From contig PLZL01000161.1 in NCBI GenBank assembly GCA_003152145.1, positions 1 to 16,799 on the forward strand: 16,799 nucleotides of DNA. Direction: 5' to 3'. Source of the stretch: Limisphaerales bacterium. Its GTDB lineage: Bacteria; Verrucomicrobiota; Verrucomicrobiae; Limisphaerales; UBA11358. Below the pieces are notes generated by a model that was given only the letters and a program-made list of their open reading frames with translations, ran no database searches and was not told the DNA's origin. The translations under genes were made by a program, and so were the position numbers. Positions 7,255 to 14,143 of the stretch are shown here, piece by piece; the first letter of the stretch is position 1; every line of letters starts with the position of its first letter.

Positions 7255-9672
7255 TCAAACGGCGATGAAAGTTCCTCCTTGCTGGAAGCAGACGCTTTTG
7301 AGCGGGCCTTGTGGCGCTGCCGGTGAAAGACGCGCCCAGTTGATACCGTCTGGGGAATACCAGTAAAGGAGCGGGATGTTTGGCCCTTGGCTTGGAGTGC
7401 CGATGGACAGGGTTGCCGCGCCGATAAACAGGTGCGTGTCTGAATAATACGTCACGGACACAAGTGTTCCGCCGGGGAAACTGGTGCCCGAAACGAAGTC
7501 GTGCGTAGTCCCGACAAAAACCTTTCCGAAGAATTGTCCGCTGCCGCGAACAAAGCCGGCAGTGTTGCCTCCAAATGGGAACATATTTGCCGCCGCGGCC
7601 ATGGTTGCGCCGGGTGCCGAGTCCCCCACTTTTTGTAAAAACCTCAACAGCACTGTTCTGGCTGCTGGGTTATCAAGAGCCAATTGTCTCGAAACGACGG
7701 TAAAACTGCCGACATGTGTTCCGTCACCTATGACTACGCTTCTGCCGGGGACCAAGGACATCCGGTTTGAATCATATACAAAAACAGTCACGGTCCCGTT
7801 GGCGGCGGGGATGACAAAGCTTGTGGTGGTTTGTTCAAATATGGTGTCGGTGTCTTCGCCGGTCCATTTCATCTGGCCGTAGCACATGATCTGGGTCCAG
7901 TTGATTCCGTCCGATGAGCGATAGACATTTCCAAGCCCGGTTACGACGACAAACACAAAGACGCCGAAGGCAATGGAAACAAAATTCTCAAGCGATGGAA
8001 AAGAATGTGAGTGCCACGTTTGCAGGTCGGGCGACGTGTAAATAAAACCGACGCCTCCGACGACATACTGGAATCCCCCGAAGGCAATGTCGTAGGCGGT
8101 AAGATTTTGGGGGATGCTGGTATGGGCCGTCCACGTCACGCAATCTGAACTGGAAGCGACCTCTCCGAACTTGGAGACAATCAGAAAAAGATTGTTGGCG
8201 AAGCGGGGCTGCGTCGAGGGCGACAAGGTTGTGACCGGCAGCCACGCCGTTCCATTACTGGAATAAAAACTGGTTCCGCTTCCATTCTGGTTGGTTTGGC
8301 AGGCGAGAAATACCCCGCCGCTGGCGCTGCCAAAAACGACAGAGTTCAAATCGCCGTTGTTTTCAGTCAAGGGCAGGTCAACTTCAGTCCAAGTGATCGC
8401 ATTGGCTGAAAAATAAATTGTGGCCTGGCCCGTCAGACGGTGTTTGGACGTGACAACGAATTTGCCATTTCCGTAAGCAATATCGGTGAGTCCTCCGGCA
8501 TTGGTGATGGTGGAGACGACCGACCAAGTGTAGCCATCCGTGGAAGCATAAACCTTGTTGCTGCCGTCCGTCATGTAAAACGTGCCGTTCAAGCCGTGGG
8601 CATCCGTGTTGAGATAGCGGACGAAATTGTTGGTAGAAGAAAGAACTTTGGCGTGTGACGAGTCGCTGTATTCCTGGTTGGGCAAAAGCACAAAGTTCAC
8701 TTGGGAAAAAAGTGAAAGGTTCATGCTTTGATCACTCGCACCACCGCCTTGTCGCATTGGCGTGCCGGCGACTGCAAATTCAGGAAAATCTGTAACGGCA
8801 GTGCCGGGAGGGCTGTTTCCACCGCAAAGGTGGTAGGGTCCTTCCGGCGTGTAGCCGCCCAACTTATACCAACAGGCGTTCTGACGACCGAGAAGACCTC
8901 CAAATTCGGAATTGATCTCAACAAGCCAAACGAGAATGCCGTTAACGCAACGGACGGTGAACTGGAACATTCCTGCCGGCTGACCTCCTACGCTTGGCAC
9001 GGCGTAGGTTTCTTGTGTAAAGTATGAGATCAGAAATCCGGTCACGACCCGGCCAAGCCTGCAAAAAACAGAATAATGAAGGTCTGCCCGCCACGCATAC
9101 ACGTTACCGGCCTGTGGGTTGGCATTGGAAGCAGACAAGACTGGGTAAGTTGGAAACGCCCCATCCCACCACGGTTCGCCGCTCCCGCCTCCGTTTATGG
9201 TGGGCCATGCCCCGCTGATCAAACATGTGGGCGGATAAGAACCCGGCTTCCAGTGTCCGCCGAACCCGTTTGAACCTATTCCATAGGCGTCGTGGAAATT
9301 GAGAATTTCGACGCCGGGCGCGGGCAAGTATTTGCTTGTAGGCATGATGGCCGTCAAAACGGAAGGGCAATCGCAAGTCAGCGTGCCATACGAGAATGCA
9401 CTTGCAACAAATGAATCGAGCGCCGTTTGGGCTGCGGCGTTGGCATCGGCCTTTGTGTCAGACCGGAATACACCAGCCGCGCCAGTGAAGTTCGTGCCGT
9501 CCCAAGTGATCCAGCCGGGTAGCGCGGAGGAAAAGCTTGCGGTAATGCCAATGGGACACAGCGGCTCGTTGCTGGTGGAAACCGTGTCGTTCGCGTAAGC
9601 CTTGGATTTAGGTTTGGGAGGCAGCGGCTCGCAGGACAATTCCGGGCATGGCGATTCGGGATTCTTATTCAT
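7255..9672 (-). CDS. Tail protein with DUF5977-like segment and interrupted beta-propeller (805 aa)
   Basis: Residues 39-102 resemble DUF5977: CPxG, LPxW, then VFRSDTKADANAAAQTALDS and a Cys-Asp-Cys. Residues of about 103-346 are rich in Gly, Trp and Cys and are unrecognised. From about 347, blades end in S-x-D/N-G-x-x-W: STDGYTW, SANAITW, SSNGTAW, SSDCVTW, SPDLQTW, SSDGINW. Residues 615-701 are a beta module shared with the collagen-like protein, and a further blade (SPDGINW) follows. The chain stops right after GGTFIAV, where blades normally continue. Propellers of this type bind ligands and are common in surface-exposed tail proteins, so a receptor-recognition arm is plausible (inference). 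The ATG at 9672 lies 7 bases after the upstream stop; a TTG at 9726 would only add an overlap with the upstream gene. Confidence 0.82.
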   Translation of the reverse strand: MNKNPESPCPELSCEPLPPKPKSKAYANDTVSTSNEPLCPIGITASFSSALPGWITWDGTNFTGAAGVFRSDTKADANAAAQTALDSFVASAFSYGTLTCDCPSVLTAIMPTSKYLPAPGVEILNFHDAYGIGSNGFGGHWKPGSYPPTCLISGAWPTINGGGSGEPWWDGAFPTYPVLSASNANPQAGNVYAWRADLHYSVFCRLGRVVTGFLISYFTQETYAVPSVGGQPAGMFQFTVRCVNGILVWLVEINSEFGGLLGRQNACWYKLGGYTPEGPYHLCGGNSPPGTAVTDFPEFAVAGTPMRQGGGASDQSMNLSLFSQVNFVLLPNQEYSDSSHAKVLSSTNNFVRYLNTDAHGLNGTFYMTDGSNKVYASTDGYTWSVVSTITNAGGLTDIAYGNGKFVVTSKHRLTGQATIYFSANAITWTEVDLPLTENNGDLNSVVFGSASGGVFLACQTNQNGSGTSFYSSNGTAWLPVTTLSPSTQPRFANNLFLIVSKFGEVASSSDCVTWTAHTSIPQNLTAYDIAFGGFQYVVGGVGFIYTSPDLQTWHSHSFPSLENFVSIAFGVFVFVVVTGLGNVYRSSDGINWTQIMCYGQMKWTGEDTDTIFEQTTTSFVIPAANGTVTVFVYDSNRMSLVPGRSVVIGDGTHVGSFTVVSRQLALDNPAARTVLLRFLQKVGDSAPGATMAAAANMFPFGGNTAGFVRGSGQFFGKVFVGTTHDFVSGTSFPGGTLVSVTYYSDTHLFIGAATLSIGTPSQGPNIPLLYWYSPDGINWARLSPAAPQGPLKSVCFQQGGTFIAV
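7570..7830 (-). repeat. Beta module, copy 2 (shared with the collagen-like fibre protein)
   Basis: This encodes residues 615-701 of the 805-residue tail protein. It shares an ordered set of landmarks with residues 37-120 of the 269-residue protein: T-x-SF-x-x-P, VTV-x-V, M-x-x-G-x-x-V-x-I-x-DG, FTVVS, V-x-L-x-x-L, GDS-x-x-GAT and a final P-x-G. The match is by eye at the protein level; the DNA has diverged. It lies between propeller blades. Confidence 0.75.
9367..9558 (-). repeat. DUF5977-like segment, copy 2
   Basis: This encodes residues 39-102 of the 805-residue tail protein. It aligns with the segment at 10535-10735 through CP-x-G, LP-x-W, NF-x-G-x-A-x-VFR-x-D-x-K, A-N-x-x-AQ-x-ALD and a closing cysteine region. 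In both proteins it lies N-terminal to the propeller. DUF5977 is my recall of the family signature; a Pfam search would decide. Confidence 0.7.
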
Positions 9673-9679
9673 GTGTTTT

Positions 9680-12600
9680 TTACCACAGGACACCTTCGGC
9701 GGTAACAATGGCAGTGCCGGCGACAATGTTATTTAAGGCGGCGGCGGCGGCGGTTCCGCTGGAATAAAATGTTTTTCCGTTGCCTGAAAAATAGACCGCC
9801 CCGGACTGGCCGCAGGCGATAAAGCTTCCGTTGGCGAACACCACGCCGGCCAGGGCGGTTTCACCGGCCAAAGCCGATGTGGTCCATGAAATTCCGTCTA
9901 AAGACCAGGCGGTCCAAGCATGGTTGCCCCCACTCGTATAATAGCCCACAGCGACATACTTGTTGTTTCCAAACGCGATGTCCCGGCAGGAATAGCCGGA
10001 CGGGAAAGCGCCCTGACTCCATGTGCCGGCGGGATTACTGGCTGACCAGACGTTTTGTGCAAAACAGGCCCAGAACTTGCCGTTGAGATATTGAACCTTT
10101 CGGCACGAGGTTGACCCTTGAACCGAGGCGTAAATCGTCCAATTCAGCCCATCAACCGAAACAATCGGCCTGCCGAAACTGTCGAAACGACAGAACAATC
10201 CGCCCCCAAAAGCCACTGAATAGGAAACAAAAACGTTGGTGGCGTCGTCATGTTCGGTCCAGACGACCCCATCGGGGGATGTATAAACGCAGCAGCGGAA
10301 AGGCACGGTCAATCCCGCACCAACCGCAACATACACTCCGTTGCCGTAGGCGATGTCGTATAGCAGCCCGGAGGCCCCGGACAATGGATTCGTCCAAGCC
10401 AGGCCGTTGGCAGATGAAAAGACGCCGTTGACCGATGAGCGGGTCAGAAAATAATTTCCATTCAAATAGCGGAATTGCAGCGCGTCGGTTCCCAAAAGGC
10501 TCGTGGTTTCTTCGTCCTTGAGAATGTTGTAGCTCGACGTGCAGATAAGGTCGCCCTCAGCGATGAGTGGTTTAACCACGTTGTCCAATGCGCTTTGCGC
10601 CATTATATTTGCCGCCGTCTTGGAATCGGCCCTGAAAACATGGGCGTCCCCGACGAAGTTGTTTGTGACAAAATTGTAATAGACCCACGTCGGCAATGTC
10701 GGCCCCCCATACATGGCGATGCCGCCTCCGGGGCAGACGATGGAATAATACACCTCATCATTCCAGACCACCGGACTTTCGATTGTGATCGGGCCGCTGG
10801 TTTCCGTCTTATTGCACAACGGCGGCTCGAATTCAAATTCGGGAACGATCACGGCCCCCAGTTTCGCGCCCTGAAAAACCGCGTGTCCGGTGAAGGTGAA
10901 ACGCAACTGGAAGAAACGGGCTTCGCGAGCGGGCTTGTTGTTGAACTGGACGCACTGCGACGCGCTGGGTTCGCCGAGGCCGATGCGGGAACGGTATTGG
11001 TTCTCCAAACCAGGGCCGACGGCCGAGCACACATAAAAACTCGCCCACGGATACCAGCAGGGGGACCAGTCGGGCCGATATTCAACGGTGACATCCACGC
11101 GCCCTTCAATGTCGGACAGATAAATTTCACCATCCACAAGCCGCACAAGGTCGAACAGACCCTTTTGTTTGCTGCCCATGAAAATGGTTGGCGACTCAAA
11201 CTGCCAGGTGATCGGGAGAATTCCACTATCCAAGTGCTCGTCGCCGGTGGGCAGCAACTCCCACAGTTCAATGATGCCGCTGCCGGTGTCGGAACAAAAG
11301 GCAAAGGCGCGATTCGAGCCAGAAAACCTGACGAGTTGGAAAATTTTCAATCCGCCCCATACGCCATCATAAACGGACGCTGATTTGTTTTGCAGCGAAC
11401 TGATTTCATCGAAGTTCAGCGCAAAGAGATTCGACCAAACGACGCCTTGAGCCGTCTGGACTGGATTGGCCGTGCTCAAGCGCCGGTTGTCGAAGACAAT
11501 TCCTGAATCAAAATTCATCAAGGCCAGATTCTCTTGTTCCGTGACGCGCAACAGCTCAAGACTGATGGGCGTGTCGCCCCAGCGGTTGAAGTCGAGGCGG
11601 CTTAGAATCAAAGACCGGATTTGGCCGTCCGGTGAACGAAAGAGGACATCAGCATTGGAATTGGTCAGGGTGTATTGGCCCGCGCCGCCAGCGCCTTTCA
11701 ACGCCTCGGTGAGAATCGGGTTGGTAAGACCCTGCCAAGTGGTGCGGTCCACGGGAGCCTGGCAACTGAAAACGTTTCGTGACGTGAACACTTGAAGTGG
11801 TCCTTGGCCAAGCGAGACATCGAGTGTAGCGGTGAAGATCAATCCGCGGATTTCTCCGACACTGCCAGGCACTCGAAATAATCCACCGCCGGCGAGATAA
11901 AGATTTTCTGTGATTTTGAGAACAGCGTCGCGGAAATTCAGGTTGGGAGATCCGCTACTGCCCCCCACAATGTCGCCTGCAAGGAAACTAATGCTGTCGG
12001 TCATCACTTCCCAGACGCGGCCCATGCCGTAGGCGAGCATCTGGCCCGCCGGCAGTTCAGGGATGCTGTAGATGTTTGCTGGCGCGGTAATTGATGGTGG
12101 CGTGGTGCCAGGCGTTCCCACAGTGTCATTGATGTTGAGCAGTATGATCGAATTTGTCGGAGTGCCGGAGCCGGCGGCGGTGATGATGTAGTGATCCCCG
12201 TTAATGCTTAAGATGGCGGGCAGCGGGCCGGTGTATTGATTGACGAATGACAGCGTGCCGTTTCCATCCACGGGCGGGGCTGTAAATGGGGTGCTCAAGG
12301 TTCCGACATTTTGCAACGGCGCTCCGCCCGGCTTGAAAACCATCAAAGTGTTTTTGGCGACACCCGTTGGCGCGGTAAGGGTTCCGCCGGGACTGGAAAA
12401 AAGATTCAACTTCAAACTAATGCTGGTCGTGTCCGCGCCCATGACCTTCCAGTTGTAAAATGCGGAATCTTGCGGTGGCCAGTTCACAGTGGCTCCGATA
12501 GGGCCGGTATAGGGAGGGGAGACGGAAATCAAACCGAGCGCAAAAACGGTTCCGTCGGGAATGGAGATCGGACCGACTGGTGGCGTAGTATAGACGGCGG

Positions 12601-13321
12601 CAATGTTTGGGTCGTAATAAACCACCGTTCCGCCGGGGTAAATGGTTCCGCTGGCGGCGTCAATGTTCTGAACAGCCGGCAGATTGGAGTTGGGCGGAGC
12701 GATCACCTGATACGTCGCGCCACCAATGAGAACTGTTTCGCCGAAATAACCGAGGAACGGTCCGATCAATGTGGCCGTGCCCTCAGCGCCAATAGCCGGG
12801 ACCAGGAAATTCAGGCTTGTCGTCCCCAGAATTATTTCTTGGCCGCCGATTGAACGCCGGGTAGTTGAGCCGTCATATAACAACGGCAGGCTCGCGCCGT
12901 CGTTGACGATCATGAAATTCTCCGCCTGTTTCAGCCAAGCTTGAGGCTGGTTGACCGGGTTCGGGTCGCCCGGAATGGAAATGTTAGCCACGGTTGCGTT
13001 GCCCTTCGCGTCCGGGATGATATTGAACAGTTGTCCGCCGATGGAACAAATCAGCGATTCGAGGCCAACGTCGGGCTGATAATTCTCGGCACCCTGCCAG
13101 AGAGCGTTTTCAAAAAGTGTTTGCAGTCCCAAATCGCCGCCGAAGTTAAGTCCGATTCTGCGCCAAGCTGGCCGGTCGGTCGCAAAGCCGCCGCGCACGG
13201 TGACGTTGGCGGCGTAGCCCATCTGGTTTTTCGGCAGCAACGTCGGCGCAACGCCGGAGTCCATGCCGGCCGCGAAATCGCCGAAGCCATCATAGATTAC
13301 GTTGGAGACTGGGGTAGCCAC
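9680..13321 (-). CDS. Nozzle-like tail protein fused to DUF5977-like segment and beta-propeller (1213 aa)
   Basis: The first 850 or so residues are beta-rich. They open with YDGFGDFAAGMDSGVAPTLL and NVTVRGGFATDRPAWRRI, a start seen in tail tubular B/nozzle-type proteins of podovirus-like phages. Later parts (MGRVWEVMTDSISFLAGDIV; ITENLYLAGGGLFRVPGSVG; VEYRPDWSPCWYPW) fit the same idea. Residues 863-929 are DUF5977-like. Residues of about 947-1213 hold six blade motifs: SANGLAW, SPDGVVW, SVDGLNW, SNPAGTW, SLDGISW and SGNGKTF. T7 gp12 is about 790 residues, so the extra C-terminal third is an added arm. The GTG at 13321 is used, 6 bases after the upstream stop; an ATG overlapping it is out of frame. 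Virion tail protein is secure; nozzle homology is moderate. Confidence 0.85.
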   Translation of the reverse strand: MATPVSNVIYDGFGDFAAGMDSGVAPTLLPKNQMGYAANVTVRGGFATDRPAWRRIGLNFGGDLGLQTLFENALWQGAENYQPDVGLESLICSIGGQLFNIIPDAKGNATVANISIPGDPNPVNQPQAWLKQAENFMIVNDGASLPLLYDGSTTRRSIGGQEIILGTTSLNFLVPAIGAEGTATLIGPFLGYFGETVLIGGATYQVIAPPNSNLPAVQNIDAASGTIYPGGTVVYYDPNIAAVYTTPPVGPISIPDGTVFALGLISVSPPYTGPIGATVNWPPQDSAFYNWKVMGADTTSISLKLNLFSSPGGTLTAPTGVAKNTLMVFKPGGAPLQNVGTLSTPFTAPPVDGNGTLSFVNQYTGPLPAILSINGDHYIITAAGSGTPTNSIILLNINDTVGTPGTTPPSITAPANIYSIPELPAGQMLAYGMGRVWEVMTDSISFLAGDIVGGSSGSPNLNFRDAVLKITENLYLAGGGLFRVPGSVGEIRGLIFTATLDVSLGQGPLQVFTSRNVFSCQAPVDRTTWQGLTNPILTEALKGAGGAGQYTLTNSNADVLFRSPDGQIRSLILSRLDFNRWGDTPISLELLRVTEQENLALMNFDSGIVFDNRRLSTANPVQTAQGVVWSNLFALNFDEISSLQNKSASVYDGVWGGLKIFQLVRFSGSNRAFAFCSDTGSGIIELWELLPTGDEHLDSGILPITWQFESPTIFMGSKQKGLFDLVRLVDGEIYLSDIEGRVDVTVEYRPDWSPCWYPWASFYVCSAVGPGLENQYRSRIGLGEPSASQCVQFNNKPAREARFFQLRFTFTGHAVFQGAKLGAVIVPEFEFEPPLCNKTETSGPITIESPVVWNDEVYYSIVCPGGGIAMYGGPTLPTWVYYNFVTNNFVGDAHVFRADSKTAANIMAQSALDNVVKPLIAEGDLICTSSYNILKDEETTSLLGTDALQFRYLNGNYFLTRSSVNGVFSSANGLAWTNPLSGASGLLYDIAYGNGVYVAVGAGLTVPFRCCVYTSPDGVVWTEHDDATNVFVSYSVAFGGGLFCRFDSFGRPIVSVDGLNWTIYASVQGSTSCRKVQYLNGKFWACFAQNVWSASNPAGTWSQGAFPSGYSCRDIAFGNNKYVAVGYYTSGGNHAWTAWSLDGISWTTSALAGETALAGVVFANGSFIACGQSGAVYFSGNGKTFYSSGTAAAAALNNIVAGTAIVTAEGVLW
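10535..10735 (-). repeat. DUF5977-like segment, copy 1
   Basis: This encodes residues 863-929 of the 1213-residue tail protein. It contains CPGGG, LPTW, FVGDAHVFRADSKTAANIMA and AQSALDNVV, ending in a cysteine. It is the counterpart of 9367-9558 in the next gene, and it joins the nozzle-like body to the propeller. Confidence 0.7.
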
Positions 13322-13327
13322 ATCAGC

Positions 13328-14137
13328 TTAGGTCAGTTCGACAGCCGAGAGTGAGCATTCAATCGCCTCGATGCTGCCGGAATAGGGCAGGTTAGAGATG
13401 GAAGCCATCGCCTGAAGAATATCTGAAACGCCTTGGCCGGTGTAGGGCACACTCAAAATGGTAATCTCTCCAATGGTGTTGGTCTGGCCGCTGACGACGG
13501 CGGTTTGAAGATTTCCGACAGCGTTTGGAATGTCGCCTGCCGTGTTGTTGGTCCGTCGGATTTTGAAATTGATGGCCTCGTTGCCAATCGTTGCGCCGAC
13601 ATAATCGAACCGGCAGCGCGCGAACAGAAGATATTTTTTACCACTGGTCGCGGACAGGGTGAGAGTGATGCTGCCAACTTGAGTGTTTGGCGTGGTGGTC
13701 AACGCCTGGGAGAGTCCAACGGCGGCGCTGATCGTGCCCAAGACGGTGAAGCCGGATGTGCCATTGGCTCCAATCAAGCCCGAAGGCGATACACCGGCCC
13801 CGGAATTGATGGTTGCGCCGGTGCTCGAATCGCCCGTGTAATCCAGATATTCGAGAATAACGGAATTGCTGGACGGAATCGAGACGACGGTAAAATTGGC
13901 GAGGTTTGAGCCGTCCGAGATGAACACATTTTGACCCGGAGTCATCCAAGTTGAATTGGCCACGGACACGGTGACGTTGGTCGCAGCGGATGGCAGGCTG
14001 AAAGAGGCTGTGGTGATCGTGAAGGCATTAACGCCATCGGCACCCGCCACGCCGTTCGTGCCGCCCGAACCCTCCGGCCCAGGGACGTTGACCGGCGGTG
14101 TTGGACAGGGCTGGCAACAATCGTTGAGTATTGACAT
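13328..14137 (-). CDS. Collagen-like short fibre/appendage protein (269 aa)
   Basis: After a Cys/Pro-rich start (residues 7-17) come short collagen-like Gly-x-y triplets at about 20-36 (GPEGSGGTNGVAGADG). The beta module at 37-120 (SFSLPSAATNVTVSVANS; FTVVS; GDSSTGAT) follows, then a second short Gly-rich linker (GLIGANGTSG). A C-terminal beta-rich domain at about 131-269 has alternating hydrophobic strands (GSITLTLSATSGKKYLLFAR), as in trimeric C1q/TNF-like or phage fibre heads. This architecture suggests a trimeric surface fibre or decoration (inference). It is the first gene of the minus-strand structural run. Its ATG (14137) faces the terminase ATG (14144) with only 6 bases between, and no Shine-Dalgarno motif is obvious. 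It ends 6 bases before the nozzle gene. Confidence 0.82.
   Translation of the reverse strand: MSILNDCCQPCPTPPVNVPGPEGSGGTNGVAGADGVNAFTITTASFSLPSAATNVTVSVANSTWMTPGQNVFISDGSNLANFTVVSIPSSNSVILEYLDYTGDSSTGATINSGAGVSPSGLIGANGTSGFTVLGTISAAVGLSQALTTTPNTQVGSITLTLSATSGKKYLLFARCRFDYVGATIGNEAINFKIRRTNNTAGDIPNAVGNLQTAVVSGQTNTIGEITILSVPYTGQGVSDILQAMASISNLPYSGSIEAIECSLSAVELT
13778..14029 (-). repeat. Beta module, copy 1 (shared with the 805-residue tail protein)
   Basis: This encodes residues 37-120 of the collagen-like protein, lying between two Gly-x-y segments. Landmarks shared with 7570-7830 are SF-x-x-P, VTV-x-V, M-x-x-G-x-x-V-x-I-x-DG, FTVVS and GDS-x-x-GAT. I recall similar modules after collagen-like stretches in other phage and metagenomic proteins. 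Confidence 0.75.
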
Positions 14138-14143
14138 GCTTTA

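Noticed and set aside
9670..9726. Upstream TTG start at 9726 for the 805-residue tail protein
   Set aside because: It would overlap the upstream gene, uses a rare start codon and adds an atypical Pro/Leu-rich N-terminus. The ATG at 9672 lies neatly 7 bases after the upstream stop.
9737..9753. Short GGC run (about five to six units), possible phase-variable repeat
   Set aside because: It is a trinucleotide run encoding alanines near the C-terminus of the nozzle-like protein. It cannot shift frame and fits ordinary Ala-rich coding.
10475..11383. Plus-strand open frame of 302 codons within the nozzle-like gene
   Set aside because: It is antisense to the DUF5977-like and nozzle-like regions, and its composition is typical of a shadow frame.
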